Counted from the first letter of the stretch, positions 7,854 through 17,198 are shown. The stretch is 64,000 nt of DNA from Palsa-147 sp049279675 (GCA_049279675.1 JBAPOP010000138.1:1-64000); one strand, 5' to 3'. Made by a program: numbers and translations. The notes: generated by a model from the sequence alone, not told the origin.

Positions 7854-9740
7854 ATGGATATTGCGAAGTTTTTTTTCAATGGCGTCCTCACTCTTGTGTG
7901 CGCTGCGTCTGGCTACCTGGCGACACCTGTCGCGCAAGCTCAGAGTGCACGCGCGACGGGCACCGCTTATTCAGGCGGGGCCGCTGTAATCCGAACGACT
8001 CTTACTCGCGATCAACTGTTTGGCGGTCAGACTCCGTCACAGCCTGTCGATGACACCTCTGGATTTGCGATTCCGGCAACCGCCGCCGAGCCGGCGGAGA
8101 TGTTTGAAGGAACTCTAACGCTTAAGGATCCGGAGAGTACCGTTAATTTCGTCCTGTTATCCGATGTCTTCGACTTAGTTCCAAAGACAGATTCTGCGTG
8201 GAAACATCTTCCTGCGTTCAGCTTTCAATTTGTTCAGAGTGGAAGCGATCTAATTCCCGCGCGGCAAGGATTGGTGATCACCGGAAATCCATCGTGGAAC
8301 TACATACTTGGGCCCGGACGCGTATGGCAAGAGAGCGGCGACGATGGTTATACACGTGCCGCGCTCCCGTTTGCCCTTGTGCAGCGCAACCAGAACTGCG
8401 TGCACAACGGAGAGATGACGTTTCTTTTCAGCGCCAGAAAATCTCCGAGAGTCTCCGACGTGTATTTCCAAATCACGCAGGAAACCTGCTATCCGATGAA
8501 GTTCAACATGTGGGGGATCGTTGCCGCCGATTATTCTCCGGGTGCCGTGCCTGGCAGCGCAGCACTCAAGGAAAATCAAACCTCCGAGCGCGCGCATCGG
8601 ATGCCAACGAAGCCGTTCAGTTCCCTGGTGGTCGATTACCCGAAGGCCGGGATAGAACTCTCTGCATTCGCCCGAGCATATAAGCACCCGGAAGACATCA
8701 CAACATACGGCCTGGTCTTTCACGGCGTCAATTACGTCGCTGGGTGCCCGACGCGTTCAGGCGAGTACTCTTTCTGCAGCGAAATGCGGTTGCCATCGTA
8801 TTCGATCGCCAAATCCGTGTTTGCCGGCGTGGCGCTCATGCGGTTGGGTGAGCTTTACGGCACGACCGTCTACTCGGAATTGATCAAGAGCTTCGTGCCC
8901 GAAACCTCGGATGGCGGAAGATGGGACGCCACTACGTTCAACAATACATCGGACATGGCAACTGGAAATTACAACCTCGAAAAATACGAAGCGGACGAAG
9001 ACAGCCCCACGATGGATACATTTCTTGTGGACGAGACGTATCAAAAAAAGATTGCGGACGCTTTCGCCTTCAACCAGAACTACGCGCCTCCGGGAACCAA
9101 GTGGATTTATCAGAGCTCGGCCACATTCGTTCTGACTCAGGCAATGAACGCGTACCTGCGCCAGCGTCGAGGGAAGTATGCCGATATTTTTGATTTGGTG
9201 CGCGACGACGTTTACAAACCGCTCCACGTCACGTTGGGAGGCTTGACGACGATTCGCACCGACAACAGCGCGACGGGCGCGCCGAGCGGTTACTACGGCT
9301 TGTTCTTCGATCAAGGGGACATCGCCAAAATCGCAAATTTTCTAAACAACGGCTCCGGCGTCATCAACGGCACGCAAGTACTCGAAGTGAGTCGACTGAA
9401 TGAATCATTGTTCCGCGGTCAGAACCCTGGTGTCGCCGGCGTCCCTATCCTCGGTGCATCTTCCGGCTCGGCGCTTGGTCCGCCGATTTCGGGCCTGAGC
9501 AAGGCTGCAATTCCAAACAGCCGCCGCTACACCCATGGATTTTGGGGGAAGAACATCACAACCGCCGAGTTTCCTGAATACTCGTGCAGTTTCTGGGTGC
9601 CGTTGATGGCCGGCTATGGTGGAAATATCGTTGAGTTACTTCCCAACGGCGCAACCTTCTACATTTTTACCGACGGCAAAGAATTCCCGTGGGTGGACTC
9701 GGTTCACGAAATTGCGAAACTCGCTCCGATGTGCCAATGA
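7854..9740 (+). CDS. Secreted serine beta-lactamase-family protein
   Basis: 628 residues from ATG 7854 (AAGAGG lies just upstream). Signal peptide about 1-30 ending in VAQAQS. An N-terminal region of about 200 residues has no fold I recognise. The C-terminal part carries class C beta-lactamase/esterase motifs: nucleophile S317 with K320 (SIAK), a Tyr-Gln-Ser motif in WIYQSSATFVL, and a late GYGGN segment where KTG or HxG lies in relatives. Probably a periplasmic hydrolase (esterase, peptidase or lactamase). It follows the drug exporter by 75 bases, but a shared role is only a guess. Confidence 0.72.
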   Translation: MDIAKFFFNGVLTLVCAASGYLATPVAQAQSARATGTAYSGGAAVIRTTLTRDQLFGGQTPSQPVDDTSGFAIPATAAEPAEMFEGTLTLKDPESTVNFVLLSDVFDLVPKTDSAWKHLPAFSFQFVQSGSDLIPARQGLVITGNPSWNYILGPGRVWQESGDDGYTRAALPFALVQRNQNCVHNGEMTFLFSARKSPRVSDVYFQITQETCYPMKFNMWGIVAADYSPGAVPGSAALKENQTSERAHRMPTKPFSSLVVDYPKAGIELSAFARAYKHPEDITTYGLVFHGVNYVAGCPTRSGEYSFCSEMRLPSYSIAKSVFAGVALMRLGELYGTTVYSELIKSFVPETSDGGRWDATTFNNTSDMATGNYNLEKYEADEDSPTMDTFLVDETYQKKIADAFAFNQNYAPPGTKWIYQSSATFVLTQAMNAYLRQRRGKYADIFDLVRDDVYKPLHVTLGGLTTIRTDNSATGAPSGYYGLFFDQGDIAKIANFLNNGSGVINGTQVLEVSRLNESLFRGQNPGVAGVPILGASSGSALGPPISGLSKAAIPNSRRYTHGFWGKNITTAEFPEYSCSFWVPLMAGYGGNIVELLPNGATFYIFTDGKEFPWVDSVHEIAKLAPMCQ

Positions 9741-9908
9741 TCGGCGAAATTCCGTGAAGCCGTCAGAAATCGAGCGCCCGAGGCTCGAGAGTATCCACAT
9801 TGTCACGCCGGCATGAACCGGTGAACTTTGCGAGATTTTCGCAAATGGATCCACGAGTTTTCATGTTCGGTCAGATTTAAAATGGATTGAGAGAATCTCA
9901 AGACTGAG

Positions 9909-9998
<90 letters not shown>

Positions 9999-10109
9999 GC
10001 TCCGTGGATGAACTTTAGCAGCGTAACAAAACAATGAGAGAGCGGCAAACGCGTCCCGCCGCCGGTTGCGAATTCGATTGCGCACTGGCGGCGCAGTTCG
10101 GAGCCCAAA

Positions 10110-12443
10110 TTACGATGAGCGCTGTGAGCTAGTCTGGGCGAGGACTGCATCGAGCCCGGAGACGACAACATCCGCGTCCGCATTTGAAAAGACGATTGGT
10201 GGCTTTATCTTTAACACGTTGTGAAAAGGGCCGTCTGTACTCAAAAGGACGCCGCGGGACTTCATCTGTTCAATGATGGCGGATGCTTCTGAATCGGCTG
10301 GTTCGAGTGTTTCGCGATCGCGCACAAGCTCCGCTCCGATAAACAGGCCAAGCCCGCGCACATCGCCTATCAAGCGATGCTTCTCCGCAAGTTTTCGCAG
10401 GCCTTTCATAAAATAGTCCCCGACTTCTCGCGCGTTTTGCTGCAGTTCATCATCTCGAATTACGTCGAGAACCGAGAGCCCCACAGCGCAGGAGACCGGA
10501 TTGCCGCCGAACGTATTGAAATACTCCATTCCGTTCGCGAACGACTTCGCAATATCCGGCGTCGTGACGACTGCGCCGAGAGGATGGCCGTTGCCGATCG
10601 GCTTGCCGAGCGTAACGATATCGGGCACCACGCCCTGCGACTCAAAAGCCCAGAAGTTTTCGCCCGCTCGGCCGAAACCCGTTTGAACTTCATCGGCGAC
10701 GCACACGCCACCAGCCTCGCGTACCGCGGAATAGGCTTCGCGCAGATATCCCGGCGGCAAGATGATTTGTCCGCCGCACGAAATCGCAGACTCACAGAAG
10801 AAAGCTGCAAGCCCGCGGCTGAGCCGGGCTGCGTCGGCCACGTGACGCGCGTAGCGCGAGCCCGCGTCTGATCCTCGATACGCGCCGCGATAGACATCGG
10901 GCATCGGAACCTTGCGGACGTACCGTGCCCGTCCGCAGCCCCCGGGTCCATCGAACTTATATGGGCTGATTTCGATGAGCGCCGTCGTATTGCCGTGGTA
11001 GGCCGCATCTTCGACGATTACTTCATCTCGGTCGGTATGAGCTCGCGCAAGGCGCAGCGCAAGTTCATTCGCCTCGCTGCCACTGCACACGAGAAATACG
11101 ACGCGAAGAGGCTCCGGCAGCGTCGCAGTCAAGCGCTCGGCGTACTCGACCATGAGCTCATTCAAATACCGCGTATTTGTGTTCAACAGCTCCATCTGCT
11201 CGGCGGCCGCGCGCACAACGCGTGGATGGCTGTGTCCGACGTGAGCAACATTATTCACACAATCGAGATAGCGCCGGCCACCAGCATCGTAAAGATATTG
11301 CCGCGAGCCGCAAACGATATGCAGCGGCGCCTTGTACGAAACGCTGAGCGACGGCCCGACGAACCTTCTGCGCGAATCGAGCAGTTGTTCGCGCGTTGAG
11401 CGCGCGCGAGTAAAAGCGTCCTTCACCGCGGGCATGCCGCAAGCGAACCGAAACATCTTTCGCGGCCAATCCTGCGGCACGGCAGAGAGCTTTTCGAGAA
11501 GCACCCAAACGGGCGCGTTAGAAATTATTAGGTAATCGTTCGTCGGAATCTCGCGGGCCTGGTATGCCGCATAGCAGACGCTGCAGCACAAGCGAGCCAT
11601 CACCAGCGCGTATAGCGAATCAACTTCATCTTCCGTGAGCGGATAAACTTCGTGATACGCGGAAACGACTTGTGCTGCGGCGCCGATTGGGTCCGGCTTA
11701 TCAAGCATTGCGTATGCGAGCGCGACGGCCAATTCGCACGCGGTCGCTGTGTGAACGACGTCGCCATAATCCAATATCGCGGCCACGCGCTGCTCGGCCG
11801 AGCTGACGAGAACGTTGTAATCGTTCGCGTCGTTGTGAATGATGCTCGTGCGCAGTCGGCTCCAGTCAATCGCTTCCCATCCGGAAATAGCATGCTCTAC
11901 AAGCTTTCGCCGTGAATCGGAAAGCAACGGCAGATATTCGCGCGCCTCCGAGGCGCGGCGGATATCCCAGTAGAATTCGCGATGCGCGGCGGGGTGGTCA
12001 AACTTAGTAAGCGCCACGTCCATTTGCGCGAGCGCACGGCCAAGCGATCTCAGAATTTTCCGATTGTGTGGCAGAACGGACGCGAGACAATCGCCGTCAA
12101 TCCAAGTCAGCAAACGAACGTAGTGAGGCTTTCCAGCAATCGTACTGGATGTCGCAATTTCTTGCCCCGATTTGCTGGGGACGACTTGAGGAAAACTCAG
12201 ATCAATGCGCGCGTCCGCGAGAAATCGAATCATGCAGTTTTGCATTTCGAGGAATTCGAACGATTCCTCGGAGTTGGCGATCTTCAGGACGAATTGCGTG
12301 CCACGCGCATCGCGCAAAAGAAAATTCTGATCGCGCTCACTGGGTAAAGGATCGACTCTGGCGGAAACACCATAAATCTCGGCGGCGATTCTTGCGGCTT
12401 CATCCTGGGAGAGGCGCGGCGCCGTTTGGACCGTTGACGACAT
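10110..12443 (-). CDS. Fused APH-type kinase and class III aminotransferase-fold phospholyase
   Basis: 777 residues. N-terminal half (about 1-340) is an aminoglycoside-phosphotransferase/choline-kinase fold with intact catalytic residues H203-x-D205 and N210 in HNDANDYN and metal Asp225 in DYGD. C-terminal half (about 350-770) is a class III PLP aminotransferase fold with Lys614 in LGKPIGNG. In animals, hydroxylysine kinase and 5-phosphohydroxylysine phospholyase (and ethanolamine-phosphate phospholyase) are separate members of these two families and act in sequence, so the fusion probably phosphorylates and then eliminates an amino alcohol. Many bacterial relatives carry an extra peptidase-like domain between the halves; none is visible here. 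Confidence 0.85.
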   Translation of the reverse strand: MSSTVQTAPRLSQDEAARIAAEIYGVSARVDPLPSERDQNFLLRDARGTQFVLKIANSEESFEFLEMQNCMIRFLADARIDLSFPQVVPSKSGQEIATSSTIAGKPHYVRLLTWIDGDCLASVLPHNRKILRSLGRALAQMDVALTKFDHPAAHREFYWDIRRASEAREYLPLLSDSRRKLVEHAISGWEAIDWSRLRTSIIHNDANDYNVLVSSAEQRVAAILDYGDVVHTATACELAVALAYAMLDKPDPIGAAAQVVSAYHEVYPLTEDEVDSLYALVMARLCCSVCYAAYQAREIPTNDYLIISNAPVWVLLEKLSAVPQDWPRKMFRFACGMPAVKDAFTRARSTREQLLDSRRRFVGPSLSVSYKAPLHIVCGSRQYLYDAGGRRYLDCVNNVAHVGHSHPRVVRAAAEQMELLNTNTRYLNELMVEYAERLTATLPEPLRVVFLVCSGSEANELALRLARAHTDRDEVIVEDAAYHGNTTALIEISPYKFDGPGGCGRARYVRKVPMPDVYRGAYRGSDAGSRYARHVADAARLSRGLAAFFCESAISCGGQIILPPGYLREAYSAVREAGGVCVADEVQTGFGRAGENFWAFESQGVVPDIVTLGKPIGNGHPLGAVVTTPDIAKSFANGMEYFNTFGGNPVSCAVGLSVLDVIRDDELQQNAREVGDYFMKGLRKLAEKHRLIGDVRGLGLFIGAELVRDRETLEPADSEASAIIEQMKSRGVLLSTDGPFHNVLKIKPPIVFSNADADVVVSGLDAVLAQTSSQRSS

Positions 12444-12551
12444 AACTGCTCTATCCTACACGAACGCGCTGGAGCTTTTTGAAACAGCGCCTAAACAATT
12501 TGGCGCGCATGCGCAGGAACACGGACGCTAGCGCACTTCGATCTTCCAGTA

Positions 12552-13460
12552 TCAAGCATCCGGCTGCGGCGCAGGCGCTGCGTTGCGGTCGAGGTAGGCC
12601 GAACGAAGCATCATCGCGGCAGTGTAGAGCACAACAACCACGACGAGCCAACGGATCGCGCTCAACGGCAGCGACTTCACGAGAAACGCAGCGAGAAACA
12701 CGGCGGGGATCCCGCCGAGCGCAAGCCCAATCGAGGCATCGCGCTGGTAGCGCTTCGTGCGCAGGAATTGAACGCTGCCGACAGGCATCAGAAATGCACA
12801 CGACCCCATCATGATCGGAAATGCCACTTTCGGGCTCATTCCGAGCAGGCTGACAAGAATCATGCAGGGCGCGTAGAGGCCGATACCGAGCGTCATCAGC
12901 GCGCCGAGGATAAAGTTGCCGATCGTCCCGACGGCGAGCCGCGCGCCCGTTAGGCCAACCGCGTCGCTTCCTATCGGGAAAAGATTGAGCTGAGAGGCTA
13001 GCATCAGCCCGGCCGCCGCGATCAGGCAGAGGCCCAGACCAATACGCACCTTGTGCTGCGGCCACTTCGAAACGATTCCCGCGCCGATCCAAGCGCCAGC
13101 CACCGATGCGGCGATCAAGCAAGCGAGCGTCAGGGGATCAACCGTGATGATGGAGATAAATATGCAAGCTTCCACTACGGTTGGCAGCGTGTGGCCCACG
13201 TTCAACGTTCCCGGGATTAGGCCGTCGGGAACAACCTTGAACAGCTTGAACAACGAGCTGGTGGTTGCGAACGAACCGATGCCGAGGGTGTCAAAAAAAT
13301 TCGTGACAAAACCGATGGCCAGCTGAGCCGGCGTCGTGCGGCCACTTCCCTGGCTCTCTGCGGCGCCCGAGGCACCGCTAGACGTTCGGCCCGCGGCAAA
13401 CCAGACGATTAGGTAGCCAATGGTGAATACCGCGAGCGCAACGAGCACAGCCGTTTTCAT
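12552..13460 (-). CDS. TauE/SafE-family anion exporter
   Basis: 302 residues with about eight membrane helices in two repeats. The conserved GFVTNFFDTLGIGSFATTSS segment near residue 53 matches the TauE/SafE (DUF81) signature. Members move sulfite, sulfoacetate or related organosulfur anions. An N-terminal helix (about 4-24) is followed by a polar Gly/Ser linker. A GAGG sequence five bases before the ATG supports the start. It lies upstream of the kinase-phospholyase fusion on the same strand with a 108-base gap, so co-transcription is possible. Substrate unknown. Confidence 0.85.
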   Translation of the reverse strand: MKTAVLVALAVFTIGYLIVWFAAGRTSSGASGAAESQGSGRTTPAQLAIGFVTNFFDTLGIGSFATTSSLFKLFKVVPDGLIPGTLNVGHTLPTVVEACIFISIITVDPLTLACLIAASVAGAWIGAGIVSKWPQHKVRIGLGLCLIAAAGLMLASQLNLFPIGSDAVGLTGARLAVGTIGNFILGALMTLGIGLYAPCMILVSLLGMSPKVAFPIMMGSCAFLMPVGSVQFLRTKRYQRDASIGLALGGIPAVFLAAFLVKSLPLSAIRWLVVVVVLYTAAMMLRSAYLDRNAAPAPQPDA

Positions 13461-13637
13461 AGTGCCTCGGATCTCCCAAACATTAGGCGATTACCTTCCA
13501 GCTTGCCAGACAATGTTGCAGCCGTTCGCACCGTGTGCGCGAAGAATCAAGGCGGCACCACGATTTCAAGTAACACCGAAACGCCTCCGCATGCGCATTG
13601 GCTGGCATAACCCGGATTTCTGCCGACGACGAACGAA

Positions 13638-13686
13638 TTGCGCCATCGAACGGCTCGTAATATCATTCGTATTGACTGGATACAAT
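13638..13686 (+). promoter_or_regulatory. Possible tRNA-Gln promoter
   Basis: TTGCGC (13638-13643) and TATCAT (13661-13666) are 17 bases apart, and a second -10-like TACAAT lies at 13681-13686, 28 bases before the tRNA. Either could start the tRNA-Gln transcript. Weak matches only. Confidence 0.3.
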
Positions 13687-13714
13687 CTAGAGTGCCGCTT
13701 CGCGTTTCCTCTGC

Positions 13715-13789
13715 TCCGGGGTGGTGCAATTGGTAGCACATGGGCCTTTGGAGCCTAGAATCTTGGTTCGAGTCCAAGCCCCGGAGCCA
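13715..13789 (+). tRNA. tRNA-Gln (TTG)
   Basis: Cloverleaf with acceptor TCCGGGG pairing with CCCCGGA, D-loop region GTGCAATTGGTAGCAC, anticodon loop CTTTGGA (anticodon TTG, reads CAA), T arm CTTGGTTCGAGTCCAAG. Discriminator G13786 and encoded CCA at 13787-13789. Confidence 0.95.
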
Positions 13790-13929
13790 AATTTACTCGC
13801 CGTTACGCACGTGATCGCGCAACGAGTGGTCGCACCAGTTCAGGCTTCTGAAAAACTAGAGTTACCTTCCGGGCAAGAACTCGGCGCATATTTATGGCGG
13901 GTCGGCGCCGATCACATGAGTGCGCGTCA

Positions 13930-14085
13930 TTACTTCTTGCGCGATGATCCCCGCTTCAGTTGATGGGACTCGAAGTACTTGGCAACACGCTCGAGCAGTT
14001 TCTCAAAGTCGTTCGAGACAGTTCGCGACTTTCTGCGAGTATTCCTGGCAGATGTGGAGCGGCCGGATACTTTGCTGGGCGGCAT
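13930..14085 (-). CDS. Small basic protein, 51 residues
   Basis: Reading frame of 51 codons starting at ATG 14085 with a near-ideal ribosome site (GGAGGAA, six bases upstream) and ending in TAA. The N-terminal 22 residues are rich in Ser, Arg and Lys (MPPSKVSGRS...). The middle is a predicted amphipathic helix (SNDFEKLLERVAKYFE), and the tail is basic (RGSSRKK). The charge suggests nucleic-acid or membrane association. No family recognised. It is the only coding signal in the 470 bases between tRNA-Gln and the site-2 protease gene; the rest of that space shows nothing clear. Confidence 0.6.
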   Translation of the reverse strand: MPPSKVSGRSTSARNTRRKSRTVSNDFEKLLERVAKYFESHQLKRGSSRKK

Positions 14086-14263
14086 GGCTTCCTCCGAGCG
14101 CTGGGTTGAGTGCGGTCGACTCTCTCGGGGTTGCGCACGCAGCCTATTCCGCGGTTACCGCCCTGTCAAGCGCCGCCGATAAACCGGACATTTCTACTTT
14201 GCTTTGAGCGAGCCCTCGAAATACTTGCGCGGTGATGCCGAACAAAATAGTCTTGGCATCGAG

Positions 14264-14965
14264 ATGAATCCTGAATTTCTCTTGCTGGGCGTCATTTGGT
14301 ACATCGTCTTTTTGTTCTCGACGACGTGTCATGAGGGAGCCCACGCGCTCGCCGCGAAAATCGGCGGCGACCCAACGGCATTTCACGGCGGTCAGGTTTC
14401 TCTGAACCCGTGGCCCCACATTCAGCGCGAGCCGATTGGCACCGTAGTCGTGCCGATCCTTTCCTACCTCATGGCCCATTGGATGATCGGGTGGGCTAGC
14501 GCACCTTACGATCCGTCGTGGCAGCAACGCTATCCGCGCCGCGCGGCGTGGATGGCGCTGGCGGGGCCGGCGGCGAATTTTTCGCTGATGATTCTTGCCG
14601 GACTCGGAATTCGCGCAGGAATTATCTTTCGAGTGCTCGAGCCGCCTTCCAGCGCAAGCTTTACGCACATCGTGGAAGCAACCACTCCGGGAATCGCCGG
14701 ATTGGCAGCAACTTTCCTGAGCGTTCTGTTCGTGCTCAATCTACTGCTCGGAACATTCAACCTGCTTCCCTTCCCGCCACTCGACGGCAGCAACGCGATC
14801 ACGCTATTGATGAGTGATGAAGCGGCTTTGAAGTTCTTGAACTTCACTCGACAAGGCTTCGGCATCGCCGGACTGTTCCTTGCCTGGTACCTGTTCGGCA
14901 AAATCTTCGACCGCGTGTTCGTCTTCGCGTTGAACATCCTCTATCCGGGCGCCGGTTACGGCTGA
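14264..14965 (+). CDS. Site-2 protease-family membrane protein (M50)
   Basis: 233 residues with five to six membrane helices. The zinc-binding HEGAH lies in the first helix (about residue 23), and a later LLPFPPLDGSN segment in a membrane helix matches the NPDG-type third-ligand motif of M50 proteases. GPAANF is another family mark. There is no PDZ domain, so it belongs to the short S2P group whose targets are poorly known; intramembrane cleavage of an anti-sigma factor or similar protein is possible. ATG 14264 is preferred over a TTG 60 bases upstream because it precedes the hydrophobic start directly. Confidence 0.82.
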   Translation: MNPEFLLLGVIWYIVFLFSTTCHEGAHALAAKIGGDPTAFHGGQVSLNPWPHIQREPIGTVVVPILSYLMAHWMIGWASAPYDPSWQQRYPRRAAWMALAGPAANFSLMILAGLGIRAGIIFRVLEPPSSASFTHIVEATTPGIAGLAATFLSVLFVLNLLLGTFNLLPFPPLDGSNAITLLMSDEAALKFLNFTRQGFGIAGLFLAWYLFGKIFDRVFVFALNILYPGAGYG

Positions 14966-15271
14966 AGGCGGCGCCGACGCCGCGTAACACCGTCTCCCGG
15001 TGATTCAAGCCCACACAAATTACGCACTCTCGAGGCTCCCGATTTGGGACATCCAGTTTCGATTTGGAACGCGAACCCCGTATGGTTCGATAAAGCGTGA
15101 CAACGGAATTGGCTCCGTTGTGAAAAACTGTTCGCTCACTTTCGTCGCATCTCTCGCGCTATGAGTCTCTTGTAGCAAACAAAATCACTGCTAAGGCGAT
15201 CGCAATCGAAGAGAAAGTAAAGTTGACCGTTCGCCGCAACTCTGGCACCCGCCGTGCCTTGGTACGGCATC
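14966..15271. other. Intergenic stretch without recognised gene
   Basis: About 300 bases between the protease and the sigma54-type activator. I see no convincing reading frame, RNA or terminator. A GG-N10-GC pattern at 15244-15257 resembles a sigma54 -24/-12 element but lies too close to the next start to be convincing. Confidence 0.4.
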
Positions 15272-16687
15272 ATGCCACTCGCCGAGCAAGTACTCACTGA
15301 ATCGTTCCGCAAGAATCTCCCGCTATGCGTACTGGACAATGAACCCGATCAGATCGAGTTGATGACGAGCAGCCTCACTCGAGCAGGCTTTCCCGCCGTC
15401 GGCACCGAGGACGCGGACGAAGCGCTGCAAATGGTACGGCGAGGCGCGTGCCACGCAGTCATCGCCGGCATTCAAATGCCGGAAATGGATGGTTGGAAAT
15501 TTCTGGAAAGTGCGCTGCACAACGACCCCGGCATGTACGTAATTCTAGCGGCCGGACGTTACACGATCGAATCGGCAATCGAAGCCATCAAACACGGCGC
15601 ATACGATTACCTGGGCAAACCGATCGACTTCGCGAGGCTGCTGAAGACCCTCGATGATCTCGCACAGGTGTTCACGCAGCGCGGTCATATTCGCAATCTC
15701 GACCAGCAAATTCTGAGCAGCCTCGAATTCCACGGGATCATCGGAAAAAGTCCGGCGATGCTGGAAATGTTCGATCTCGCACGAAAGGTGGCGCGGCACT
15801 ACAGAAATGCCTTGATCACCGGCCCAACCGGCTCGGGAAAAGAGATTGTGTCGCGAGCGTTGCAAAACATGAGCCCCGTAGCGCATGAGCGATTCGCCGT
15901 GTGCAATTGCTCGGCGCTGGTTGACACGCTGCTGGAAAGCCAGTTGTTCGGCCATGTCCGCGGCGCGTTCGCGGGCGCCACAGAGGGTCGGGCCGGATTA
16001 TTCGAATACGCGAACGGCGGAACGGTTTTCCTGGACGAAATCGGCGAGACGTCGCTGGCCGTGCAAGAGAAGCTGCTCCGAGTAGTGGAGAAGCGCGAAA
16101 TTCAGCGCGTGGGCTCCCCCGAAGTAAAAGAAGTGAACGTTCGGCTCATTGCGGCAACGAATCGCGATTTGCGCGCGGAGGTGCGGGCGAACCGATTCCG
16201 CGAGGATCTCTTCTCTCGTCTTAGCGCGATCGAATTCCGCGTACCGAGCTTGGCGGAACGGCCCGAGGATATCCCGATTCTTGTTCGTCACTTTCTAAAG
16301 AAATATAGCGAGAGCTACGCGAAACCGATTCACGGACTAACGCGCAGGGCCCAGGTTGCTTTACTCCAGCATGACTGGCCCGGAAATGTTCGAGAACTCG
16401 AAAACGTGCTCTCCAGCGCGGCGATATCCGCGACAAACGAATTTATCGACGTTCAAAACCTTCCATCATCTTTGCAGCACCCGCGCGGGGACTCGCATGT
16501 GGCGGCGAGTTGGCGTCCGCTGCCTCTCGAAGAGATTCGCCGGCTTCATATCGATCGCGTGCTCGAATCGTGCAACGGAAATCGGGTGCGAGCAGCTCAC
16601 ATGCTGGGCATCGGGCGCACAAGTCTTTATCGGCACTTGAAGCGCTCGACAAAACGAGCTGTCGCCGCCGCGTCGGGTGCGAACTGA
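15272..16687 (+). CDS. Sigma54-type response regulator with degenerate receiver
   Basis: 471 residues from ATG 15272 (GTG 15254 possible). Order: receiver domain (about 17-130), AAA+ domain (155-385), Fis-type HTH (about 425-465). The AAA+ part has Walker A GPTGSGKE (184-191), Walker B GGTVFLDE and an arginine-finger region RFREDLFSRLS. Two departures stand out. The phosphoacceptor Asp is Gly66 (AGIQMPEMDG), with the switch Thr/Ser also Ala (ILAAG), although Lys116 remains. The sigma54-contact loop reads GAFAGA (231-236) instead of GAFTGA. Thus activity is unlikely to be set by ordinary phosphorylation, and no histidine kinase gene is adjacent. Target promoters unknown. Confidence 0.87.
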   Translation: MPLAEQVLTESFRKNLPLCVLDNEPDQIELMTSSLTRAGFPAVGTEDADEALQMVRRGACHAVIAGIQMPEMDGWKFLESALHNDPGMYVILAAGRYTIESAIEAIKHGAYDYLGKPIDFARLLKTLDDLAQVFTQRGHIRNLDQQILSSLEFHGIIGKSPAMLEMFDLARKVARHYRNALITGPTGSGKEIVSRALQNMSPVAHERFAVCNCSALVDTLLESQLFGHVRGAFAGATEGRAGLFEYANGGTVFLDEIGETSLAVQEKLLRVVEKREIQRVGSPEVKEVNVRLIAATNRDLRAEVRANRFREDLFSRLSAIEFRVPSLAERPEDIPILVRHFLKKYSESYAKPIHGLTRRAQVALLQHDWPGNVRELENVLSSAAISATNEFIDVQNLPSSLQHPRGDSHVAASWRPLPLEEIRRLHIDRVLESCNGNRVRAAHMLGIGRTSLYRHLKRSTKRAVAAASGAN

Positions 16688-16748
16688 CGCTTCGAATTCG
16701 AGAGTGTTTCACGACGATGCGCAGGTTTCGAAGAGCTGGGGGAGAGAG

Positions 16749-17147
16749 ATGACGAACATCATAGGTCAACGCCGCATGGCGCCAAGAGCTTTTCCGAATG
16801 CGCGCAGCGAGCCTCGTGTTGTTGGCGAAATTGTGGTCGAAATCTCCGGATTTGACGCGGCCGGTTGCTTCTTCACGGAACACACATCGACCGCAAATTT
16901 TAGTAAAAACGGTTGCTGTTTTCGAGTGAACGCAGGCCTTGGCCCCGGCGCACTCGTCGCGCTTCGGTCCAGTAGCGAAGCGGACATTCCGAATCGACCC
17001 GTGTTCTATCAGGTGATATGGATCGAGCCTCTCGGACCCAAGCTGCTTGGCTCTGGCACTCTCGTTGGGGCGGCGCGTCTGCTGGGAGAAAGCGTTCGTC
17101 GCAACGCCTTTTCAGCGTCGAGCGTCAGCTACGCGCGCAAGGCATAG
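16749..17147 (+). CDS. PilZ-domain protein
   Basis: 132 residues. Start ATG 16749 follows a GGGGGAGAG ribosome site. The c-di-GMP signature is complete: RSEPR (RxxxR) near residue 19 and NFSKNG (N-x-S-x-x-G) near residue 52, followed by a beta-barrel pattern ending in FYQVIWIEP. It therefore probably binds cyclic di-GMP as a stand-alone adaptor. It lies 61 bases after the degenerate sigma54 activator and may be in the same transcript. A receiver-HD-GYP protein that could degrade c-di-GMP is encoded at 61.6 kb. Confidence 0.75.
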   Translation: MTNIIGQRRMAPRAFPNARSEPRVVGEIVVEISGFDAAGCFFTEHTSTANFSKNGCCFRVNAGLGPGALVALRSSSEADIPNRPVFYQVIWIEPLGPKLLGSGTLVGAARLLGESVRRNAFSASSVSYARKA

Positions 17148-17198
17148 CCAGCCTTCAACTCCAAGGATCTCCGATTGGGCGCGCTCACACGCCTTAGC

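Noticed and set aside
12451..13122. Long minus-strand frame, 223 codons, Arg-rich
   Set aside because: It is an out-of-frame shadow of the TauE/SafE gene; the latter has membrane helices and family motifs.
13721..13963. 80-codon frame running through the tRNA-Gln gene
   Set aside because: It overlaps a clear tRNA and its composition is unlike a protein.
15244..15257. GG-N10-GC spacing resembling a sigma54 -24/-12 promoter
   Set aside because: The -12 half is GTGC rather than TTGC, and the start site would fall almost on the first codon of the gene, leaving no room for a ribosome site.
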